DNA of 17,300 nucleotides from Candidatus Aerophobota bacterium (GTDB lineage Bacteria; Aerophobota; Aerophobia; Aerophobales; Aerophobaceae): positions 1 through 17,300 of the forward strand of contig DAOVGF010000043.1 in assembly GCA_030672545.1 (NCBI GenBank). Direction: 5' to 3'. The notes under the pieces are model-generated. The model did no database searches, was not told the origin of the DNA, and saw only the letters and a program-made list of their open reading frames with translations. Made by a program: the position numbers and the translations under genes. Shown piece after piece: positions 8,083 to 17,300 of the stretch; within the stretch, counting starts at the first letter, position 1; every line of letters starts with the position of its first letter.

Positions 8083-8101
8083 GGGAGATACTCGGTTACC
8101 T
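8055..8101. terminator. Cluster of overlapping inverted repeats between convergent genes (possible bidirectional terminator)
   Basis: CCCTTACCT (8063-8071) and AGGTAAGGG (8077-8085) form a 9-bp stem with a 5-base loop that spans the protease stop codon. The palindrome AGGGGTACCCCT (8055-8066) overlaps it, and a further TTACCT (8096-8101) can compete for AGGTAA. Neither strand has a T-run after the stem, so classical intrinsic termination is doubtful. Confidence 0.4.
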
Positions 8102-9147
8102 TAGTCGGCGACCAGATCCAGACCTCTCTGGCCCGAAAGGATTTTTCCGATTACCCTAACCTGGCCTTTCAAAGAAGAAAAACTTAGAATTGCTCCCACC
8201 TCGGAGGGATCCACCACCAGGATCATCCCTATGCCCATATTGAAAGTGCCAAACATTTCCTCCTTGGTGAGATGGCCCTCTTTTTGAAGGAAGGGGAAGA
8301 TAGCTGGTGGACTCCAGCTTTTTACCTGGATTTTGGCCCGGCACCCGCTGGGAAGGATACGGGGAAGATTGCCCGGGATACCTCCTCCAGTAATATGAGC
8401 GATCCCTTTAAGGGAGAACTTTCTCAGAAGAGAAAGAATTTGTTCGGTATAGATTCTGGTGGGTTGAAGAACGTTTGAGAGTAGAGTAGAGCCTAATTCC
8501 GCTATTGTTTCATTTAGGGGAAAACTTTTCCCCCTAAAAATAATTTTTCTTACCAAGGAAAAACCATTGCTGTGGAGGCCTGAAGAGTCCAAACCGAGGA
8601 GAACATCCCCTGGTTGAATGGAAGAACCATCCACTATTTTTTTTCGTTCCGCCACACCTACAGCAAATCCTGCCAGGTCATATCTTCCCTCCGGATAGAA
8701 GGAAGGCATCTCAGCCGTCTCCCCTCCCAGGAGAAGGCATTTAGCCTGCCGACATCCCTCAATAATTCCCGAAATTATCTCTTTTCCTACTCTGAGTGAG
8801 AGCCGACCGGTAGCCATATAGTCCAAGAAGAAAATAGGCCTGGCTCCTTGGGTGAGTAGATCATTAACACACATAGCCACCAGATCTATCCCCACAGAGG
8901 AATGAAGATTAGCCTGCTGAGCAATGAGTAATTTTGTTCCTACACCATCAGTGCTGGCTACCAGTACAGGAAATTCGTATTCTTCTCCTAAAGAATAAAG
9001 ACCGGCAAAAGAGCCAATTTCCGAAAGTACCTTAGGTGAGGAAAGAGATTTGGTTTTCTTTTTTATCCAGCGGGCTAATTCCTCTCCTTTCTCTACGTCT
9101 ACTCCTGCTTCTCGGTAGGTTAGAATCCTCTTATTCTTCTGGTTCAC
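8101..9147 (-). CDS. purM: Phosphoribosylformylglycinamidine cyclo-ligase (AIR synthetase)
   Basis: This cytoplasmic ATP-dependent enzyme closes the imidazole ring, converting FGAM to AIR in the fifth step of de novo purine synthesis. The protein has 348 residues, the normal length. Family motifs run in order: TYREAGVDVEKGEE (10-23), ASTDGVGTKL (64-73), GIDLVAMCVNDL (86-97), GGETAEMP (141-148), YDLAGFAVG (156-164), GLDSSGLHSNGFSLV (185-199), HITGGGIPGNLPRI (251-264) and FNMGIGM (302-308). The start is GTG (minus-strand 9147-9145), whose G is shared with the purF TAG stop. An AAAAGGA on the minus strand 7-8 bases upstream serves as ribosome binding site. The one-base overlap makes it the second gene of a purF-purM unit with coupled translation. 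No other pur gene is in the window. Confidence 0.96.
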   Translation of the reverse strand: MNQKNKRILTYREAGVDVEKGEELARWIKKKTKSLSSPKVLSEIGSFAGLYSLGEEYEFPVLVASTDGVGTKLLIAQQANLHSSVGIDLVAMCVNDLLTQGARPIFFLDYMATGRLSLRVGKEIISGIIEGCRQAKCLLLGGETAEMPSFYPEGRYDLAGFAVGVAERKKIVDGSSIQPGDVLLGLDSSGLHSNGFSLVRKIIFRGKSFPLNETIAELGSTLLSNVLQPTRIYTEQILSLLRKFSLKGIAHITGGGIPGNLPRILPSGCRAKIQVKSWSPPAIFPFLQKEGHLTKEEMFGTFNMGIGMILVVDPSEVGAILSFSSLKGQVRVIGKILSGQRGLDLVAD

Positions 9148-10538
9148 TAATTTTTCCTTTTAGTCTCAAACACATATTTGGTCTGGTGACGAACCTCGAG
9201 GGGATATTTTCCGGTAAAACAGGCAGTACAGTAATTTTGAGAATTTTTTACACAGTTAAGAAGTCCTTTCAAACTGAGATAACCTAAGCTATCTGCACCC
9301 AGTTTCTCTCTTATTTCTTCCACCGCATGGGTAGAAGCAATTAGTTTCCGCCGAACCGGGGTGTCAATACCAAAAAAGCAGGGATATTTAATGGGTGGTG
9401 AGCTGATACGAAAATGCACCTCACGGGCTCCTCCTTCTCGTAAAAGTCCAATTATTTTCCGGCTGGTTGTTCCTCGAACAATTGAATCATCCACCAGAAC
9501 TACCCGCTTTCCCCTCAAACTCTCCCGAATCGGATTTAACTTGATTCTTACCTCGATATCCCGGGTGGACTGGGCCGGTCGGATAAAAGTTCTACCGATA
9601 TAGTGATTTCTGGTCAACCCTATGCCATAGGGAATACCACTAGCCTCAGCGTAACCCAAAGCAGCGGAAATGCCCGAGTCGGGCACCGCAATTACCAGAT
9701 CAGCTTCGGTAGGTTTTTCCTTAGCCAACATTCTACCTAATTTTACCCTGACCCCGTGCACGCTTTCGCCAAAAACCACACTGTCCGGACGGGCAAAGTA
9801 AATATGTTCAAAGATACACTGAGCCACCCGACCTGGCGGGGCAAGACGCAAAGACTTAATTTCCTTCCGGTCAATAATTACCATTTCTCCAGGTTTAACT
9901 TCTCGGATGTACCTGGCTCCTACCAAATCGAAGGCGCAGGTCTCCGAAGCCAGGAGCCAGCTACCTCCAAGTTGACCCAGAACCAGGGGACGAAATCCCA
10001 GGGGGTCCCTAACCCCAATGAGCTGGCCATTAACCAGGATAAGGAGAGAATAGGCTCCTTTTACTCTCTTTAAGGCTCTCAGAAAAGCTGACTGTCTATC
10101 CAGGGACTTGGTCAGTTTAGTAAATAAATGAACGATGATTTCGGTATCCATGGTGGATTGAAAAATTGAGCCTTCCGATTCCAGTTCATCTCGAAGCTCT
10201 TGAGCATTAATAAGATTTCCGTTGTGAGACAAAGCAATGCCCTGGCCAAAGAAATTGACCAGAAGAGGCTGAGAATTAGCCAGGGTAGAAGAGCCCATGG
10301 TAGAGTACCGATTATGTCCTATAGCCAGACGACCAGTAAGAGATTTAAGGATTCTTTCATTAAAAACATTATTTACCAACCCCAGGCCACGGTGAGCTGA
10401 AACATTAAATCCATCCGAGGTTACTATCCCGGCACTCTCTTGACCGCGGTGTTGAAGAGCGTAAAGACCCAGGTAGGTTATTTTGGCGGCCTGAGAATGA
10501 TTACATATCCCAAACACGCCACATTTTTCCTTTAGCAA
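9147..10538 (-). CDS. purF: Amidophosphoribosyltransferase, Fe-S cluster type
   Basis: This is the first committed enzyme of purine synthesis, making phosphoribosylamine from PRPP and glutamine. The 463-residue protein has an Ntn glutaminase domain (Cys6 in CGVFG would become the N-terminal nucleophile after removal of a five-residue propeptide; also GHNRYST 74-80 and HNGNL 105-109). A phosphoribosyltransferase domain follows, with the PRPP loop VVLVDDSIVRGTTS (346-359). Four cysteines match the 4Fe-4S ligands of the Bacillus subtilis-type enzyme: Cys241 (QCIFEHIYF), Cys387 (KYPCFFGID), Cys437 and Cys440 (YCTAC). Fe-S assembly is therefore expected, and oxygen sensitivity is known for this type. 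The start is TTG at 10538, because the frame closes at 10560-10562 with no ATG in between; a G-rich ribosome binding site ends about 2 bases before it. Confidence 0.96.
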   Translation of the reverse strand: MLKEKCGVFGICNHSQAAKITYLGLYALQHRGQESAGIVTSDGFNVSAHRGLGLVNNVFNERILKSLTGRLAIGHNRYSTMGSSTLANSQPLLVNFFGQGIALSHNGNLINAQELRDELESEGSIFQSTMDTEIIVHLFTKLTKSLDRQSAFLRALKRVKGAYSLLILVNGQLIGVRDPLGFRPLVLGQLGGSWLLASETCAFDLVGARYIREVKPGEMVIIDRKEIKSLRLAPPGRVAQCIFEHIYFARPDSVVFGESVHGVRVKLGRMLAKEKPTEADLVIAVPDSGISAALGYAEASGIPYGIGLTRNHYIGRTFIRPAQSTRDIEVRIKLNPIRESLRGKRVVLVDDSIVRGTTSRKIIGLLREGGAREVHFRISSPPIKYPCFFGIDTPVRRKLIASTHAVEEIREKLGADSLGYLSLKGLLNCVKNSQNYCTACFTGKYPLEVRHQTKYVFETKRKN

Positions 10539-10556
10539 ATCTCCCCCCAGATGGCT

Positions 10557-10584
10557 ATTTTATACTCTCACGGGAGACTGTCAA
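10557..10584 (-). promoter_or_regulatory. Sigma70-like promoter for purF-purM
   Basis: On the minus strand there is a consensus -35 TTGACA (10584-10579) and a -10 TAAAAT (10562-10557), 16 bp apart, the same form as the promoter at 1838. Initiation about 7 bases downstream would leave a leader of only about 12 bases before the TTG start. I see no room for a purine riboswitch. Confidence 0.7.
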
Positions 10585-10603
10585 TCCCTAAACTTCCTGA
10601 TAT

Positions 10604-10632
10604 TTGACAAAGAAAAGCTCATATTATATATA
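10604..10632 (+). promoter_or_regulatory. Sigma70-like promoter for pheT
   Basis: A consensus -35 TTGACA (10604-10609) is followed after 17 bp by TATATA (10627-10632). It lies back to back with the purF promoter in the 125-base divergent gap and is consistent with pheT having its own transcription start. The leader of about 25 bases contains no T-box or Phe-codon attenuator that I can see. Confidence 0.7.
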
Positions 10633-10663
10633 AGAGGTATGTTTTTGGTATCGGGGAAAGCTA

Positions 10664-13012
10664 ATGAAATTATCCTGTAACTATCTTAGAGAGCTGGTGG
10701 ATTTTCCATTCACGGCTAAGGAACTGGCTGAAAAGTTAACCAATCTGGGATTAGAAGTGAGAGATATCCAGCCTTTAGCTACTCTGGAGAAAGTGGTGGT
10801 AGGTAAAGTCTTAACCGTACGCCATCATCCTAATGCTGATCGACTTAAATTGGTGGATGTAGATATAGGTCGGGAGACACTTACTGTTGTTTGTGGTGCT
10901 CCCAACGTCAGCGAGGGACAATATGTGCCGGTAGCACTGGAAGGAGCCGAATTGGCCGGAGGAATTAAGGTAAGAAGAGCTAAGGTAAGAGGTGTACTTT
11001 CACTGGGAATGATTTGTTCGGAGAGAGAGCTGGGTTTAGGTACAGACCATACGGGTATCCTATCCCTACCCTTCTCTCTCCCGCTGGGAGAAGACTTCGT
11101 CCGGGCACTTGAGTTGGACGATATTATTCTTGATATAGAAATCACGGCCAACCGAGGTGATTGCCTTTCAGTAATAGGAATCGCCCGGGAAGTGTCGGCT
11201 TTAACCGGTAATCCCCTTCGTCTTCCCGCCCGGTATCCAGAGAAAAAAAGCTCTGCCCGGAATTCTTTGGACATAGAAATTCTGGATCATCAGCTTTGTC
11301 CTTATTACAGTGCTCGTATTATCAGAAAGGTAAAAATTGGTCCTTCTCCTCTTTGGCTCTGGCGGATAATTTATATTCTGGGAGGAAAATCTATCAACAA
11401 TGTGGTAGATGTTACCAACTTTGTCCTCTGGGAAACCGGCCAACCTCTTCATTCCTTTGACTACCAACGGATAAGAGGTAACAAGATCATAGTTCGCCCG
11501 GCTGAAAGGGGTGAAAAAATGATCACCCTGGATGGATTGGAAAGAGAGCTGGATAAGAGAATGTTACTTATCTGTGACAGGGAAAGACCCGTTGCTCTGG
11601 CTGGGATAATGGGTGGTCAGGAAACTCAAGTAGATAGCCATACTCAAGATATTCTTCTGGAATCGGCATATTTCAACCCGGTCTCTATCAGGCAGACTTC
11701 CCGCCAATTGGGATTAATTACCGAAGCATCCTTCCGGTTTGAACGAGCGGTCGACCCACTGGGAGTGAGAATGGCTCTGAACCGGGCTGCTCTTCTCATT
11801 CACGACTTGGCCGGGGGAAAAGTGGAAGACCAGCTCTTTGAAGATGGCGCTCCTCCCTGGAGAAAAAGGGAAATTTTTCTAAGGCCAAAGCGGGTTAATA
11901 GTATCCTGAGGACTTCTCTGGAACCGGTGGAAATGAGATCAATTCTCACCCGGATAGGTTTTTCCATAAAAGAGAAGGAAGAAAACTACCAAGTAGGGGT
12001 TCCCTCCTTTCGTCCCGATGTATCCCGGGAAATCGACCTGGTGGAAGAAATTGCTAGATACTATGGTTATGGTCGGATAAAGAGTACTTTACCTTTTCTA
12101 AGACAAGAACCTCGGTCTGGTTCTCCTCAGGAAACAATGGAGGAAGCTATAAGATATCTCCTTAAAGGTTGGGGGTTTTATGAGATAATAGGATCTGGTT
12201 TAGAAGAAGAAGTCCTAGTGAAGAAAGCAAATCTTCTTCCAAAAACAGCCATAAGAATTACCAATCCCCTTTCTTCTCAGCAGGAAATTTTGCGGGTACA
12301 TCTCTTTCCTCACTTACTGGAGACTTTATCTTATAACCTGGACCGGCAGACAGACGAATTACGTATTTTTGAAATAGGGGATGTTTTTACCCAAAAGGGA
12401 GATTTTACAGAGACCTCTCTTTTGGCTGGTCTGATCAAGGAAAAAAACTTTGATTTCTTTAACTTAAAGGGAATAACGGAAGTTCTTTTTGAAGAGCTGG
12501 GAATAAAGACAGTGGAATTTAAAGACTGTCAAAATCCTTTTCTGGCAGTAGGCCAAAGCAGTCTGGTAAAAAAGAAGAAAACTTCTCTGGGGTTTCTGGG
12601 AAGGATAAACTCTTCGGTAGTCCAGAATTTTCACCTTCCCTCTCCCGTATATATCTTTGAATTTAACCTGGAAAGCTTTCGGTTATTTTATACCCTAAGG
12701 AAACAGCAGTTCCGCGGACTACCTCGTTTTCCCTCGGTGCATCGCGACCTGGCTCTTATTGTAGCTAAAGAGGTCTCGGCCGGAGAAATGAAGAAGATTA
12801 TTCTCCAAGCAGGTAGTCCGTTGCTGAAAGAGATAGAAATCTTCGATGTTTATGAGGGAAAAGCCATTGCCCGGGGGTATAAGAGTATGGCATTTTCTTT
12901 AACCTTCCGCTCACCTGAACGTACCCTCCGGGATGAGGAGATAAATGAAGTTCAGGGGAAAATAATTTCTTCTCTAAAAAAAGAGGCGGGAGCCCGACTG
13001 AGAGAGAAATAG
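10664..13012 (+). CDS. pheT: Phenylalanine--tRNA ligase beta subunit
   Basis: This is the beta chain of the alpha2-beta2 PheRS that charges tRNA-Phe in the cytoplasm. The 782-residue protein shows all bacterial beta-subunit domains in order. The N-terminal MKLSCNYLRELVDF is followed by an EMAP/tRNA-binding OB fold (about 40-150, with VGKVLTVRHHPNADRLKLVDVD). A B3/4 editing domain region comes next (about 205-370), then RFERAVDP, a B5 domain (about 395-470), and a catalytic-like core that lacks the active site. It ends with an FDX-ACB anticodon-binding domain (about 690-782, starting near RFPSVHRDLALIV). The length is normal and no frameshift is seen. pheS, normally directly upstream, is absent; instead a divergent purF lies there and pheT has its own promoter. 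The start codon follows GGGGAAAG. The gene ends 50 bases before the first rRNA promoter, with no obvious terminator. Confidence 0.96.
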   Translation: MKLSCNYLRELVDFPFTAKELAEKLTNLGLEVRDIQPLATLEKVVVGKVLTVRHHPNADRLKLVDVDIGRETLTVVCGAPNVSEGQYVPVALEGAELAGGIKVRRAKVRGVLSLGMICSERELGLGTDHTGILSLPFSLPLGEDFVRALELDDIILDIEITANRGDCLSVIGIAREVSALTGNPLRLPARYPEKKSSARNSLDIEILDHQLCPYYSARIIRKVKIGPSPLWLWRIIYILGGKSINNVVDVTNFVLWETGQPLHSFDYQRIRGNKIIVRPAERGEKMITLDGLERELDKRMLLICDRERPVALAGIMGGQETQVDSHTQDILLESAYFNPVSIRQTSRQLGLITEASFRFERAVDPLGVRMALNRAALLIHDLAGGKVEDQLFEDGAPPWRKREIFLRPKRVNSILRTSLEPVEMRSILTRIGFSIKEKEENYQVGVPSFRPDVSREIDLVEEIARYYGYGRIKSTLPFLRQEPRSGSPQETMEEAIRYLLKGWGFYEIIGSGLEEEVLVKKANLLPKTAIRITNPLSSQQEILRVHLFPHLLETLSYNLDRQTDELRIFEIGDVFTQKGDFTETSLLAGLIKEKNFDFFNLKGITEVLFEELGIKTVEFKDCQNPFLAVGQSSLVKKKKTSLGFLGRINSSVVQNFHLPSPVYIFEFNLESFRLFYTLRKQQFRGLPRFPSVHRDLALIVAKEVSAGEMKKIILQAGSPLLKEIEIFDVYEGKAIARGYKSMAFSLTFRSPERTLRDEEINEVQGKIISSLKKEAGARLREK

Positions 13013-13062
13013 CCGCATCTACTCCTTCTATTTATTTTACCTTTTGGTTTATGAGTTCCAAC

Positions 13063-13090
13063 TTGACAGTCGGAGGAAATTGACTATAAT
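13063..13090 (+). promoter_or_regulatory. rRNA operon promoter P1 (perfect consensus)
   Basis: TTGACA (13063-13068) and TATAAT (13085-13090) are both exact consensus hexamers, 16 bp apart, about 170 bases upstream of 16S. Two perfect boxes before an rRNA operon are what is expected of a strong growth-linked promoter. Confidence 0.85.
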
Positions 13091-13169
13091 ATGATTACCT
13101 TGGGAAAGAAGGGATGGGGGAGAAGGTAATTACCCTAAGTACCAAGGACTGGTAGAATCTCATATTTTC

Positions 13170-13198
13170 TTGACATATAGAATGAAAAGTGATATAAA
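13170..13198 (+). promoter_or_regulatory. rRNA operon promoter P2
   Basis: TTGACA (13170-13175) and TATAAA (13193-13198) are 17 bp apart, about 62 bases upstream of 16S and about 80 bases downstream of P1. This gives the tandem arrangement common for bacterial rRNA operons. Confidence 0.8.
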
Positions 13199-13204
13199 GT
13201 ACAG

Positions 13205-13218
13205 TGATCTTTGAAAAC
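13205..13218 (+). promoter_or_regulatory. boxA-like antitermination element before 16S
   Basis: TGATCTTTGAAAAC resembles the rRNA boxA consensus (TGCTCTTTGAAAA type), the binding site for NusB/S10. It lies 6-7 bases after the P2 -10 box, so it would be complete in P1 transcripts but may fall at or just before the 5' end of P2 transcripts. A better match occurs before 23S. Confidence 0.6.
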
Positions 13219-13220
13219 TT

Positions 13221-13235
13221 GGTAGAGCAGTCAGC
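13221..13235 (+). other. 5' arm of the 16S precursor processing stem
   Basis: GGTAGAGCAGTCAGC pairs with 14898-14912 (GCTGTCTGCTCTACC) on the far side of 16S, 14 of 15 positions complementary. The two arms would loop out the whole 16S, as in the RNase III processing stalk of other bacteria. Confidence 0.8.
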
Positions 13236-13259
13236 CCTCGAATCAAAATTGAAACTTTT

Positions 13260-14867
<1,608 letters not shown>

Positions 14868-14897
14868 AAGGGATAGAACAATCTTTTGAAAAATAAT

Positions 14898-14912
14898 GCT
14901 GTCTGCTCTACC
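14898..14912 (+). other. 3' arm of the 16S precursor processing stem
   Basis: GCTGTCTGCTCTACC is complementary to 13221-13235 except for one mismatch. A run of six T follows directly (14913-14918), then tRNA-Ile begins at 14921. Confidence 0.8.
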
Positions 14913-14920
14913 TTTTTTCG

Positions 14921-14994
14921 GGGCTCATAGCTCAAGTGGCTAGAGCGCTGTCCTGATAAGGCAGAGGTTCCTGGTTCAAGTCCAGGTGAGCCCA
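14921..14994 (+). tRNA. tRNA-Ile (anticodon GAT)
   Basis: A complete 74-base cloverleaf: acceptor GGGCTCA/TGAGCCC, D stem GCTC/GAGC, anticodon stem CTGTC/GGCAG with loop CTGATAA (anticodon GAT), T stem CCTGG/CCAGG with loop TTCAAGT, and discriminator A at 14994. The next bases are CCC, not CCA, so the 3' CCA end is not encoded and must be added after transcription. Its place between 16S and 23S is the common bacterial one. Confidence 0.97.
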
Positions 14995-14997
14995 CCC

Positions 14998-15025
14998 GGC
15001 AGGAGAAATAATAACTGCCTTTTTT
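14998..15025 (+). terminator. Terminator-like hairpin with T6 between the two tRNAs
   Basis: GGCAG (14998-15002) and CTGCC (15015-15019) flank a 12-base loop, followed by six T (15020-15025). It has the form of a weak intrinsic terminator, but the 5-bp stem and its place inside an rRNA operon that should be antiterminated argue for a processing site or chance. Confidence 0.35.
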
Positions 15026-15101
15026 GGGGATGTAGCTCAGTTGGGAGAGCGCCGCTTTTGCAAGGCGGAGGCCGGCAGTTCGAATCTGCTCATCTCCACC
15101 A
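15026..15101 (+). tRNA. tRNA-Ala (anticodon TGC), CCA encoded
   Basis: A complete cloverleaf: acceptor GGGGATG/CATCTCC with one G.U pair, D stem GCTC/GAGC, anticodon stem CCGCT/GGCGG with loop TTTGCAA (anticodon TGC), T stem GGCAG/CTGCT with loop TTCGAAT, and discriminator A at 15098. CCA follows at 15099-15101, so unlike the neighbouring tRNA-Ile its 3' end is encoded. The acceptor starts immediately after the T6 run. Confidence 0.97.
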
Positions 15102-15116
15102 TAAAATTAGGTTAAT

Positions 15117-15128
15117 TGCTCTTTGACA
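15117..15128 (+). promoter_or_regulatory. boxA antitermination element before 23S
   Basis: TGCTCTTTGACA matches the rRNA boxA consensus closely and lies in the tRNA-23S spacer, the usual second location of boxA in bacterial rRNA operons. Confidence 0.75.
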
Positions 15129-15154
15129 ACTGCATGGTGATAGGTTATCTTTAC

Positions 15155-17300
<2,146 letters not shown>

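Noticed and set aside
10539..10663. Purine riboswitch or T-box upstream of purF or pheT
   Set aside because: The predicted leaders are about 12 and 25 bases, too short, and no conserved riboswitch or T-box sequence is present.
10639..10680. Small frame of 13 codons (ATG 10639) overlapping the pheT start, as a possible leader peptide
   Set aside because: It begins almost at the predicted transcription start, leaving no leader, and contains no run of Phe codons as an attenuator would.

Overview
The window is a block of bacterial housekeeping genes followed by the start of a ribosomal RNA operon. The 16S rRNA, the anti-Shine-Dalgarno end CACCTCCTTT, sigma70-like promoters (TTGACA with TATAAT-like -10 boxes) and the gene families are all plainly bacterial. 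The 16S is unusual: it is about 1.6 kb long, has an enlarged V1 helix, and carries paired changes in the helix 28 neck. This suggests a poorly sampled, probably uncultured lineage. I cannot name a phylum without an alignment. A ferredoxin-oxidoreductase gamma subunit and a PurF of the Fe-S-cluster type fit an anaerobe, but this is weak evidence.

Layout. 1-1116: 3' part of an HtrA/Deg serine protease with two PDZ domains, running off the left edge. 1117-1225: a gap with a perfect 13-bp hairpin. 1226-1804: 3-methyladenine DNA glycosylase. 1838-8082: a promoter and a five-gene operon, tightly packed or overlapping: phosphohexomutase, lone 2-oxoacid:ferredoxin oxidoreductase gamma subunit, XerC/D-type recombinase, DHH-CBS-tRNA nucleotidyltransferase fusion, and M50 site-2-type protease. 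8101-10538 (minus strand): purF-purM, overlapping by one base, convergent with the protease gene and divergent from pheT. 10664-13012: pheT without pheS. 13063-17300: two consensus-like rRNA promoters, boxA, a 16S processing stem, 16S rRNA, tRNA-Ile(GAT), tRNA-Ala(TGC), a second boxA, and 23S rRNA truncated by the right edge.

How the parts relate. The genes cover protein quality control, DNA repair, sugar phosphate metabolism, chromosome resolution, tRNA 3'-end maturation, purine synthesis and translation. The tRNA-Ile here lacks an encoded CCA end and so needs a nucleotidyltransferase of the kind encoded at 4853-7453. Five promoters (pgm, purF, pheT, rrn P1 and rrn P2) share TTGACA with 16-17 bp spacing.

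I found no CRISPR array, insertion sequence, phage gene, toxin-antitoxin pair or defence cassette, and nothing that amounts to a new multi-gene system. The observations most worth checking are in the rRNA genes (helix 28 covariation, V1 expansion, an IVS-like arm in 23S helix 45) and the structured gap at 1122-1196.
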